From Vibrio cortegadensis (GTDB lineage: Bacteria > Pseudomonadota > Gammaproteobacteria > Enterobacterales > Vibrionaceae), in contig NZ_AP025473.1 of the NCBI RefSeq assembly GCF_024347395.1, forward strand, positions 1 through 64,000: a stretch of 64,000 nucleotides of DNA. The letters run 5' to 3'. Below the pieces are notes generated by a model. It did not search any database and had not been told where the DNA came from. It was given only the letters and a program-made list of their open reading frames with translations. The position numbers and the translations under genes were made by a program. Shown here one piece after another: positions 8,932 through 16,763 of this stretch (positions within the stretch are counted from its first letter, which is position 1; each line of letters starts with the position of its first letter).

Positions 8932-9923
8932 GTAGCAAGACCATGAGCAAGACAAACTCAGATACTGAAAAAAACATGAAGAAACCACTGATTAGCAAAG
9001 AGTGGCTCATTGAGCAGAAATCACTTATCGCTCTTATTTTTCTGATTGTCGTGGTTTCATTTTTGAACCCTAACTTTTTTACTCTCGACAACATTCTCAA
9101 TATTCTTAGACAAACATCCGTTAACGCTATTATTGCCGTCGGTATGACACTGGTTATTTTAACGGCTGGTATCGATTTAAGTGTTGGCTCTGTACTTGCG
9201 CTTTGTGGTGCATTTGCGGCTAGCTTAATAGGAATGGAAGTGCCCGTTATTATCGCCGTTCCTACCGCATTGTTAGCTGGCGCTGCACTTGGCGCAATCA
9301 GCGGTATCATTATTGCCAAAGGTAAAGTACAAGCTTTCATTGCCACACTTGTCACCATGACTCTGCTTCGCGGTGTCACTATGGTCTACACCGATGGCCG
9401 CCCTATCTCGACGGGTTTTACTGATACTGGCGATGCGTTCGCATGGTTTGGTACCGGTTACGCTCTTGGCATTCCTGTCCCTGTATGGCTGATGGTGATT
9501 GTGTTTGCTTCTGTCTGGTATCTGCTTAATCACACTCGCTTTGGTCGCTATGTTTACGCGCTAGGTGGAAACGAATCTGCCACTCGCCTTTCTGGTATCA
9601 ATGTTGATCGCGTGAAAATTGGTGTTTACGCCATCTGTGGCTTACTTGCTGCATTAGCAGGGTTGATCGTAACCTCACGTTTGTCATCCGCCCAACCGAC
9701 CGCTGGTATGGGTTACGAACTTGATGCAATTGCCGCGGTTGTTCTCGGTGGCACAAGTTTAGCCGGAGGTAGAGGCAGAATCATGGGAACGCTCATTGGC
9801 GCTCTTATCATCGGTTTCTTAAACAATGCACTGAACTTACTAGACGTCTCTTCTTACTACCAGATGATCGCGAAAGCGGTGGTTATTTTGCTGGCAGTAT
9901 TAGTCGATAACAAAAACAAATAG
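8928..9923 (+). CDS. rbsC: Ribose ABC transporter permease RbsC
   Basis: A 331-residue inner-membrane permease of the BPD_transp_2 family with about eight to ten hydrophobic segments starting near residue 30. Typical motifs are GMTLVILTAGIDLSVGSVLAL and the EAA-like GLLAALAGLIVTSRLSSAQP. The hydrophilic N-terminal tail is about ten residues longer than in E. coli. Alternative ATGs at residues 6 and 17 exist, but the ATGA overlap with rbsA favours 8928. Confidence 0.95.
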   Translation: MSSKTMSKTNSDTEKNMKKPLISKEWLIEQKSLIALIFLIVVVSFLNPNFFTLDNILNILRQTSVNAIIAVGMTLVILTAGIDLSVGSVLALCGAFAASLIGMEVPVIIAVPTALLAGAALGAISGIIIAKGKVQAFIATLVTMTLLRGVTMVYTDGRPISTGFTDTGDAFAWFGTGYALGIPVPVWLMVIVFASVWYLLNHTRFGRYVYALGGNESATRLSGINVDRVKIGVYAICGLLAALAGLIVTSRLSSAQPTAGMGYELDAIAAVVLGGTSLAGGRGRIMGTLIGALIIGFLNNALNLLDVSSYYQMIAKAVVILLAVLVDNKNK

Positions 9924-9955
9924 CAATATAGATAACATTATTAATAAATGGTTCT

Positions 9956-9991
9956 TTTCTAACGAGAAAGATTGAAGTTACTCGTTAGAAA
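9956..9991 (+). promoter_or_regulatory. Hairpin between rbsC and rbsB
   Basis: An 11-bp perfect stem, TTTCTAACGAG / CTCGTTAGAAA, with a 14-nt loop and no T run. It sits in the 148-bp gap before the binding-protein gene. Such stems often stabilise the downstream transcript so that the binding protein is made in excess; that role is inference here. Confidence 0.55.
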
Positions 9992-10071
9992 GCAGGCAAC
10001 ACTCTTGATAACATAACGACGATAACGAACTAGGTTTAACCTAGATCACCCCTACTACAAGGATTTTAACG

Positions 10072-10950
10072 ATGAATAAATTAGCTACTCTAATTTCAGC
10101 CGCTGTTCTTTCTGCTTCTGTTAGTGCAACAGCACAAGCTCAAGATACTATGGCAATCGTACTTTCGACGCTAAACAACCCTTTCTTCGTAACAATGAAA
10201 GATGGAGCTGAAGCAAAAGCAGAAGAGCTAGGCTACAACCTTATTGTTCTGGATTCGCAAAATGACCCAAGTAAAGAGCTTTCAAACATTGAAGATTTGA
10301 CGGTTCGTGGCGTGAAGGCAATCCTGATTAACCCAACGGATTCAGACGCCGTATCTAACGCGATTCGTATGGCTAACCGCTCTAAGATCCCTGTATTGAC
10401 TCTTGACCGTGGTGCAAGCCGCGGTGATGTCGTGAGTCACATCGCTTCTGATAATGTTATCGGTGGTGAAATGGCGGGACACTTCATCATGGAAAAAGTA
10501 GGTGAAAAAGCGAAAGTCATTCAATTAGAAGGTATTGCTGGTACTTCTGCGGCTCGTGAACGTGGTGAAGGTTTCATGAACTCAGTTAAAGGCAGCCATA
10601 TGGAGCTACTTGCTAGCCAGCCAGCTGATTTTGACCGCACTAAAGGCCTAAACGTAATGGAAAACTTGCTTGCAGCAAACCCAGACGTTCAAGCCGTTTT
10701 CGCTCAAAATGATGAAATGGCATTAGGTGCGGTTCGCGCGGTTCAAGCGTCGGGTAAAGATGTGATGATCGTTGGTTTTGACGGCACTGATGACGGAATT
10801 GCAGCCGTTAATCGCGGCATTCTAGCAGCAACAGTAGCTCAACAACCTGACATGATTGGTTCTTTAGGTATTGAGATTGCAGATAAAATCCTAAAAGGCG
10901 AAAAAGTAGAAGCGTACATCCCAGTACCTCTAAAAATTATCGCTAAATAA
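10072..10950 (+). CDS. rbsB: D-ribose periplasmic binding protein RbsB
   Basis: A 292-residue protein with a Sec signal peptide cleaved after about residue 23 (ATAQA-QDTMA). The mature part has the pentose-binding pattern of Peripla_BP_4 proteins: IVLSTLNNPFFVTMKDGAEAKAEELGY, ILINPTDSDAVSNAI, VLTLDRGASRGDVVSHIASDN, and VFAQNDEMALGAVRAVQ. It delivers ribose to RbsAC and in related bacteria also to a chemoreceptor. It is preceded by a hairpin and followed by a second one. Confidence 0.95.
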   Translation: MNKLATLISAAVLSASVSATAQAQDTMAIVLSTLNNPFFVTMKDGAEAKAEELGYNLIVLDSQNDPSKELSNIEDLTVRGVKAILINPTDSDAVSNAIRMANRSKIPVLTLDRGASRGDVVSHIASDNVIGGEMAGHFIMEKVGEKAKVIQLEGIAGTSAARERGEGFMNSVKGSHMELLASQPADFDRTKGLNVMENLLAANPDVQAVFAQNDEMALGAVRAVQASGKDVMIVGFDGTDDGIAAVNRGILAATVAQQPDMIGSLGIEIADKILKGEKVEAYIPVPLKIIAK

Positions 10951-10989
10951 TCATTAACGCATCCATTAGCATTTTCGCTAATCGAAAAT

Positions 10990-11016
10990 AGTGAGGGGAA
11001 ATGTCCCCTCACTTTT
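10990..11016 (+). terminator. Partial terminator or stabilising stem between rbsB and rbsK
   Basis: A perfect 9-bp GC-rich stem AGTGAGGGG / CCCCTCACT with loop AAATGT, followed by only TTTT. It likely reduces but does not stop transcription into rbsK. Confidence 0.65.
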
Positions 11017-11098
11017 CAGAGTTGATTGGTGTGACACTTAGCTGGCTAGGCTGCACACCAATAAACTTTTCCATACGATATATCTCAAGGTTCGTATT

Positions 11099-12019
11099 AT
11101 GAATAAACTCGTTGTTTTAGGTAGTGTTAACGCCGACCATGTCCTTCAAGTTCCATCTTTCCCTCGTCCTGGTGAAACTCTTGTTGGTGCTAATTACCAA
11201 GTGATCCCAGGTGGAAAAGGGGCAAATCAAGCCGTCGCAGCAGCGCGTTTAAACGCAGATATCGGATTCATTAGCTGCGTTGGAGATGACTCATTTGGCA
11301 TCAAGATTCGAAATGAATTTGCCAATGATGGTATTAACATTGATGGCGTGATCGTGGCTGATAATACGCCAACTGGTATTGCGATGATTCAAGTATCAGC
11401 GGCAGGCGAAAATAGCATCTGCTTATCTCCAGAAGCCAACGATAAACTCACAGTAGATCAAATTACGCAACACTCAGACAGCATTCGCAATGCTAAATAT
11501 TTACTGACTCAACTGGAGACTCCAATTGAAGGCATTGAATATGCGATTGAGATTGCCAAACAAAACAAGACAAACGTGATACTCAACCCCGCTCCTGCTC
11601 AGCCTCTTTCGGACAAGCTGTTATCGTGTGTCGATGTGATCACGCCTAACGAAACGGAAGCTGAAGTACTAACTGGCATTACCGTTACCGACAATGAATC
11701 AGCACAGCTTGCCGCCAATGCGCTGCATTTAAAAGGCATTGAAATTGTGATGATCACACTTGGCGCAAAAGGCGTTTGGTTAAGTCAAAATGGACGTGGT
11801 GAATTGATCTCGGGATTCAAAGTAAAAGCGACAGACACCACAGCTGCTGGAGATACCTTTAATGGTGCATTAGTGACTGGTTTAATTGAAGAAATGTCTT
11901 TAGAATCAGCGATCAAATTTGCACACGCTGCAGCGGCTATTTCTGTCACTCGCTTTGGTGCACAAACCTCTATACCCAATAGAGAAGAGACAGACATTTT
12001 CTTAAAAGCGCAAGGGTAA
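11099..12019 (+). CDS. rbsK: Ribokinase RbsK
   Basis: A 306-residue PfkB-family kinase that phosphorylates ribose to ribose 5-phosphate. The N-terminal PfkB signature is IPGGKGANQAVAAARLNADIGFISCVGDD. The C-terminal signature with the catalytic base is DTTAAGDTFNGALVTGL. LNPAPAQPL and DVITPNETEAEVLTG are also characteristic of ribokinases. The start ATG at 11099 comes straight after the rbsB-rbsK hairpin region. Confidence 0.95.
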   Translation: MNKLVVLGSVNADHVLQVPSFPRPGETLVGANYQVIPGGKGANQAVAAARLNADIGFISCVGDDSFGIKIRNEFANDGINIDGVIVADNTPTGIAMIQVSAAGENSICLSPEANDKLTVDQITQHSDSIRNAKYLLTQLETPIEGIEYAIEIAKQNKTNVILNPAPAQPLSDKLLSCVDVITPNETEAEVLTGITVTDNESAQLAANALHLKGIEIVMITLGAKGVWLSQNGRGELISGFKVKATDTTAAGDTFNGALVTGLIEEMSLESAIKFAHAAAAISVTRFGAQTSIPNREETDIFLKAQG

Positions 12020-12116
12020 TATAACCACTGCTTCACTGTTTACTCCCTTCAATGAGCAACTCTTATTTTACGCTCATTGAACAGAGCTTTAGACATACAT
12101 TTACAAGGATCGATTC

Positions 12117-13124
12117 ATGGCAACAATGAAAGATGTAGCAAAACTGGCCGGGGTATCTTCTTCTACCGTCAGTCATGTCGTCAATCGCTCTCGCTTTGTC
12201 AGTGACGAAATCGCTGAACGCGTCAACAATGCCGTCAAAGAACTCAATTACGCCCCTTCAGCCCTAGCGCGTAGTTTAAAAGTAAAATGTACAAAAACTG
12301 TTGGCATGCTAGTCACAACCTCCACCAATCCATTTTTTGGTGAGGTCGTAAAAGGCGTTGAACGTCGCTGTTACGAAAAAGGCTACAACCTAATTTTATG
12401 CAATACAGAAGGTGATGACGAACGAATGAAAGCATCCATTGATACGCTGCTGCAAAAGCGTGTTGATGGGCTGATGCTGATGTGTTCAACCCTTGAAGGT
12501 CAACAAATTGATGTATTTAGCCGCTATCCTGATTTACCAGTGGTGGTGATGGACTGGGGCGAGATATCATTTGCGAGTGACAAAATTCAAGATAATTCTC
12601 ATCAAGGGGGCTATCTAGCCACTCAGCATTTAATCAAGCAGGGTCACCGTCAAATAGGGTGTATCACTGGGCCGCTTTTTCGCAGCCAAGCATTGTCACG
12701 CTATCAAGGTTTTCAGCAAGCAATGGCCGAAGCTGAAATAGAGGTGAACCCTGATTGGATAGTAGAATCCAACTTCGAATGCGATGGCGGTTTTGATGCT
12801 TTTCACCATTTACAAGCAAACGGGCCGCTGCCAAGTGCCATATTCGTTGGTAATGATATGATGGCGATGGGCTTGATTAATGCAGCATCTGAGGCCAATG
12901 TTCGCATTCCCAATGATCTTTCAATCATTGGTTATGATGACATTCGCCTTGCAAAATACATGACTCCGTCACTCACAACCATCCACCAGCCTAAATATCG
13001 ATTAGGCCAATCAGCGGTTGATGCCCTGCTCTATCGCCTAGAGAACCCCGATGACGAACCACAGATAGTGCAATTGGATCCGAGTTTGGTTGAACGTAAA
13101 AGCGTTAAAAATGTGAACACCTAA
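12117..13124 (+). CDS. rbsR: LacI-family ribose operon repressor RbsR
   Basis: A 335-residue LacI-family regulator. Residues 1-50 form the HTH plus hinge (MKDVAKLAGVSSSTVSHVVN, then ALARSLK), followed by a periplasmic-binding-like effector domain with FGEVVKGVERRCYEKGYNLILCNT. It is the last gene of the rbs operon, 97 bp after rbsK, and probably binds the two identical palindromes before rbsD, releasing on ribose. A terminator follows at 13170. Confidence 0.92.
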   Translation: MATMKDVAKLAGVSSSTVSHVVNRSRFVSDEIAERVNNAVKELNYAPSALARSLKVKCTKTVGMLVTTSTNPFFGEVVKGVERRCYEKGYNLILCNTEGDDERMKASIDTLLQKRVDGLMLMCSTLEGQQIDVFSRYPDLPVVVMDWGEISFASDKIQDNSHQGGYLATQHLIKQGHRQIGCITGPLFRSQALSRYQGFQQAMAEAEIEVNPDWIVESNFECDGGFDAFHHLQANGPLPSAIFVGNDMMAMGLINAASEANVRIPNDLSIIGYDDIRLAKYMTPSLTTIHQPKYRLGQSAVDALLYRLENPDDEPQIVQLDPSLVERKSVKNVNT

Positions 13125-13169
13125 CCAGAATTTATCGACTCATATCGGTCACTTCACTCCGAATAGCAG

Positions 13170-13207
13170 AACCTCTAATCATTCACCAGCCTTGATTAGA
13201 GGTTTTT
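13170..13207 (+). terminator. Terminator of the rbs operon
   Basis: Stem AACCTCTAATCA / TGATTAGAGGTT with an 11-nt loop and TTTTT tail. The AACC end also allows weak termination of cra read from the other side. Confidence 0.85.
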
Positions 13208-13240
13208 CAACCACACACCTAATTTCGTACTATATTATTG

Positions 13241-13286
13241 GCGCGAATGATTATTAGCGCAAATGATTATTAGCGCAAATGATTAT
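13241..13286. repeat. 16-bp tandem repeat containing the cra stop codon
   Basis: Three consecutive copies of GCGC(A/G)AATGATTATTA begin at 13241, 13257 and 13273. The third copy contains the TAA stop of cra (13283-13285, minus strand). Confidence 0.85.
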
Positions 13287-14263
13287 CGGCGGACGATGAT
13301 CTCTCGCGGTACCAACTCCACTCCGGCTTGATAACGCTTCGCGGAGGCATTAAGAGCAAGGGCTAAAGCGCTGTCTGCAATCACTTCAAACTGCTGAGGC
13401 AAAGAGTTTATTTTGGTCGGTAGAAAATCCAATAAGCGATTATCACCAAATGTCGCAAGTTTGACCTTTTCCATCAAATCTGGGTGTTCTAGCAAAACAT
13501 CGAGCATCCCTTCTAGTAAAGTATAAGATGTCGCGACAATCGCATCAGGAATTTCTCCTCTCTTCACCCACTCATTCAACACGCTCTTACCAGCCTCACG
13601 ATTGAAGTGTTCTCCATAACCAATTTGAGCTACTTTTGACTGAGCTTTCAATGCTGACTCAAAACCTTGTTGACGCTCACGAGAGATATTCAAATCTGGT
13701 AAAGCTCCAATCAACCCAACGGTTTCTACTTCATCGGTTAACAGCGAGTGTGTTAATTCAAACGCAGCACCGAAATCTTCACTGATCACACAGCAAAAGT
13801 GCTCGTCATCTAATGGACGGTCAATCGCAATGACGGGCGTACCTGAGTTTTGCAGTTTGAGATAAAACGCGTTGGCGTCAGGTATCGCACTGGCCACAAA
13901 TAGCGCATCGATTCGACGACTAACCAAAGCTTCTGCCACTTTCATTTCCGTTTCAGGATCATCATCTGAGCAACCAATCAAAATTTGGTAGCCCGCTTTA
14001 CGCGAATTTTGCTCCAATAGTTTGGCTAAACGAGCGTAACTGGTGTTCTCCAGATCCGGAATAATCAAACCAAAAGAACGGCTATTACCCGCACGCAGAG
14101 ACGACGCGGCATGATCAGGGCGATAGTTATGCTCCTCGACAACGGCCATGACTTTCTTCTGTGTTTTTTCACTGATCCGGTACTTTTGAGCTTTCCCATT
14201 GATCACATAACTTGCTGTCGTTTTTGATACACCTGCCAGCTTTGATATTTCATCCAGTGTCAT
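13283..14263 (-). CDS. cra: Catabolite repressor/activator Cra (FruR)
   Basis: A 326-residue LacI-family regulator that responds to fructose 1-phosphate (family knowledge). The N-terminus MTLDEISKLAGVSKTTASYVINGKAQKYRIS is diagnostic of Cra/FruR, including the extended turn after the HTH. The open frame continues 156 bp upstream through operator sites, so ATG 14263 with AAGGG upstream is chosen. It is divergent from fruBKA, with three Cra-type palindromes between them. It ends in a 16-bp tandem repeat. Confidence 0.93.
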   Translation of the reverse strand: MTLDEISKLAGVSKTTASYVINGKAQKYRISEKTQKKVMAVVEEHNYRPDHAASSLRAGNSRSFGLIIPDLENTSYARLAKLLEQNSRKAGYQILIGCSDDDPETEMKVAEALVSRRIDALFVASAIPDANAFYLKLQNSGTPVIAIDRPLDDEHFCCVISEDFGAAFELTHSLLTDEVETVGLIGALPDLNISRERQQGFESALKAQSKVAQIGYGEHFNREAGKSVLNEWVKRGEIPDAIVATSYTLLEGMLDVLLEHPDLMEKVKLATFGDNRLLDFLPTKINSLPQQFEVIADSALALALNASAKRYQAGVELVPREIIVRR

Positions 14264-14334
14264 ATGGATAACCCTTATTCTGTGCGACGGATCATATAAA
14301 TTCAGATCCGATCTTTTGATAAGTTGAATTATAC

Positions 14335-14350
14335 GCTGAATCGATTCAGT
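14335..14350. promoter_or_regulatory. Cra operator 1
   Basis: CTGAATCGATTCAG (14336-14349) is a perfect palindrome matching the Cra/FruR consensus. It lies 72 bp upstream of cra, where it can serve autoregulation. Confidence 0.8.
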
Positions 14351-14356
14351 ATAAAA

Positions 14357-14372
14357 GCTGAAAGGATTCAGC
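14357..14372. promoter_or_regulatory. Cra operator 2
   Basis: GCTGAAAGGATTCAGC, 22 bp (two helical turns) from operator 1, so both could be bound on the same face of the helix. Confidence 0.7.
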
Positions 14373-14482
14373 AAAAGCCAAAATGATTTTTCAAACACAG
14401 TCTTTGTAAGATCATCCATACGGTTAACAGCATTATGCTTATTTCGATAAAAAAGCGTTTGCTGAATTTTTTTAAAATTTTT

Positions 14483-14498
14483 GCTGAAACGATTCAGC
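14483..14498. promoter_or_regulatory. Cra operator 3, fruB side
   Basis: GCTGAAACGATTCAGC, 92 bp before the fruB ATG. A half site (GCTGAATT) lies at 14461. Confidence 0.8.
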
Positions 14499-14589
14499 TA
14501 AAGTTAAGCAAACATCAATCAGTCGTCTGTTTAACGTTGCGAACATCGTTGAAACTAAAACTAATACAGCGGAAACGCTAAGAGGCCAC

Positions 14590-15741
14590 ATGTTGAAATT
14601 AACAAGCCAAGACATCACCCTTCTTCAATCTGCTCCTGATAAGTTGACGGCGATTGTTGCGATTGCCGCTGATTTAACCTCGAAAGGTTTCGTCTCAGAC
14701 GGCTACATTGACGGTATGATCAATCGAGAAAAACAAAATTCAACCTTCCTCGGAAACGGCATTGCAATTCCACACGGCACAACGGATACCCGAGATTTAG
14801 TCAAACAAACTGGCATTACCGTCCACCATTTTCCTCAAGGTGTTCAATGGGGAGACAACAACACCGTTTATGTTGCTATCGGTATCGCGGCCAAATCTGA
14901 CGAACACTTGGAAATTCTCAAGCAACTGACCAAAGTGCTGTCCGATGATGGTATCGAAGAGTGTCTAAGATTAGCGAATACAAAAGATGAGATTATTGCC
15001 ATCCTCAATGGTCAAGCTCAGCTAAATGTCGATTTTGATGCGTCGTTGATTCAGCGCCTTTTTCCAGCAAGCGATATGATTCAAATGAGCGCAGTAGCAG
15101 GTGGTTTACTCAGTAATACTGGTTGTGCTGAATCTGAATTTGTTGCGGAACTTATCACGAAAAAACCGACACATTTAGGGAAAGGCTTATGGCTTGTCAG
15201 CAGTAATAAAGCCGTAAAACGCACAGGTATCTCATTTGTCACCACCGCGAATGATTGCAACTTCCAAGGTGAGACAGTTAAAGGGTTAATCGCCATCGCG
15301 GCTTGTAATCATGCCCACAAAAATGCCCTCAACACTATCGGACAACTGGTATTCAATCAGAAACAAGAAAAATTACTCAATGCCGATACGCCACAACTGT
15401 TAGCTATGTTCAACAACAACGAAGTTGATGCATCAACGGAAGGCGAACCATCAAATCTCCCTAATGACAATACTGGCATATTCAAAATTAAAAATGTCCA
15501 TGGTTTACATGCTAGACCGGGTGCCATGCTTGTTGCTGAAGCGAAGCGGTTTGAATCCACAATCAAAGTTGCCAACCTCAATGGCGATGCGAAACCTGTC
15601 AACGCAAAAAGCTTAATGAAAGTCATTGCGATGGGTGTTCGACACGGCCATGAACTTCAATTTACTGCGGAAGGTGCGGATGCTCCTCAAGCCATAGAAG
15701 CCATTGGCCAAGCGATTTCTGCTGGTCTTGGTGAAGGTTAA
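14590..15741 (+). CDS. fruB: Fructose PTS EIIA-HPr fusion protein FruB
   Basis: A 383-residue phosphocarrier. Residues 1-145 are an EIIA-Fru domain with the phosphorylated His62 in GIAIPHGT. A central linker domain follows, and residues about 295-380 are an HPr-like (FPr) domain with His307 in VHGLHARPGAM. It passes phosphate from enzyme I to FruA during fructose uptake. First gene of fruBKA, with Cra operators upstream and a 10-bp gap to fruK. Confidence 0.95.
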   Translation: MLKLTSQDITLLQSAPDKLTAIVAIAADLTSKGFVSDGYIDGMINREKQNSTFLGNGIAIPHGTTDTRDLVKQTGITVHHFPQGVQWGDNNTVYVAIGIAAKSDEHLEILKQLTKVLSDDGIEECLRLANTKDEIIAILNGQAQLNVDFDASLIQRLFPASDMIQMSAVAGGLLSNTGCAESEFVAELITKKPTHLGKGLWLVSSNKAVKRTGISFVTTANDCNFQGETVKGLIAIAACNHAHKNALNTIGQLVFNQKQEKLLNADTPQLLAMFNNNEVDASTEGEPSNLPNDNTGIFKIKNVHGLHARPGAMLVAEAKRFESTIKVANLNGDAKPVNAKSLMKVIAMGVRHGHELQFTAEGADAPQAIEAIGQAISAGLGEG

Positions 15742-15751
15742 GGGGCCACAA

Positions 15752-16747
15752 ATGACAAACTCAATTCAGGGAAACTCAACTCGAACCCCAGAGAAGCAAA
15801 CCAAGGTTGTGACGATCACGCTTAACCCAGCACTCGATTTAACGGGAAGCCTCAACACTTTCAATCTTGGCTCCGTTAGCCTTGTCAATCAAAGCTCGCT
15901 TCATGCAGCTGGCAAGGGCGTAAATGTAGCAAAAGTATTAAGTGATCTTGGAGCAAAAGTCACCGTCACAGGCTTTCTAGGCAAAGATAACGAAGAGTTG
16001 TTTTGCCAACTGTTTAACGACATCGGCGCAAAGGATCAATTTATTCGCGTCAATGGAGCGACTCGAATTAACGTTAAGTTGGTTGAACAAAGTGGTGGTG
16101 TCAGCGACATCAATTTCCCAGGCGTCACCGTTACGCCTAACGACATAAAACAGTTTGAACAGACACTATTTGGCCTTGCCGACGATCACGAATACTTTGT
16201 GATTGCAGGCAGTTTACCCAATGGGATCTCACCAGAACTTTGCGCGTCTTGGATTAAACAGCTTCACCAAATGGGTAAAAAAGTTCTATTTGATAGCAGC
16301 CGTGATGCTCTCGCAGCGGGTTTAAATGCACAGCCTTGGTTGATTAAACCTAACGATGAAGAGCTTTCTCAATTCGTCGGGCGAGATCTAAAGACACCAC
16401 TTCAATGTCAGCAGGCCGCGTCAGAGTTAGCACAAAAAGGAATCGATAACATTGTGGTTTCGATGGGTGCGGAAGGCGTGATGTGGTTGAACCAAGGTGA
16501 ATGGCTACGTTCTTACCCACCCAAAATGAAGGTTGTAAGTACCGTTGGCGCTGGCGATACGCTCGTTGCAGGACTTTGCTGGGGCCACATGCAAGCCATG
16601 AACAAAGATGAATTACTCATTTTTTCTACCGCTTTATCTGCACTAGCCGTTTCGCAGGTCGGCGTGGGAATAAAGAGCCAACAAGAGCTCGACAATACAC
16701 AGAAACAAATCAAACTTGAATCGCTTAGCCTCGCGGCGAGCCAATAA
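15752..16747 (+). CDS. fruK: 1-phosphofructokinase FruK
   Basis: A 331-residue PfkB-family kinase converting fructose 1-phosphate to fructose 1,6-bisphosphate. Diagnostic segments are TITLNPALDLT near the N-terminus, HAAGKGVNVAKVLSDLGAKVTVTGFLG and STVGAGDTLVAGL with the catalytic Asp. An in-frame extension to 15704 overlaps fruB and is rejected in favour of ATG 15752. The N-terminus is about 18 residues longer than in E. coli before the first strand. Spacing to fruA is 16 bp. Confidence 0.95.
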   Translation: MTNSIQGNSTRTPEKQTKVVTITLNPALDLTGSLNTFNLGSVSLVNQSSLHAAGKGVNVAKVLSDLGAKVTVTGFLGKDNEELFCQLFNDIGAKDQFIRVNGATRINVKLVEQSGGVSDINFPGVTVTPNDIKQFEQTLFGLADDHEYFVIAGSLPNGISPELCASWIKQLHQMGKKVLFDSSRDALAAGLNAQPWLIKPNDEELSQFVGRDLKTPLQCQQAASELAQKGIDNIVVSMGAEGVMWLNQGEWLRSYPPKMKVVSTVGAGDTLVAGLCWGHMQAMNKDELLIFSTALSALAVSQVGVGIKSQQELDNTQKQIKLESLSLAASQ

Positions 16748-16763
16748 GACAAAGGTCAACATT

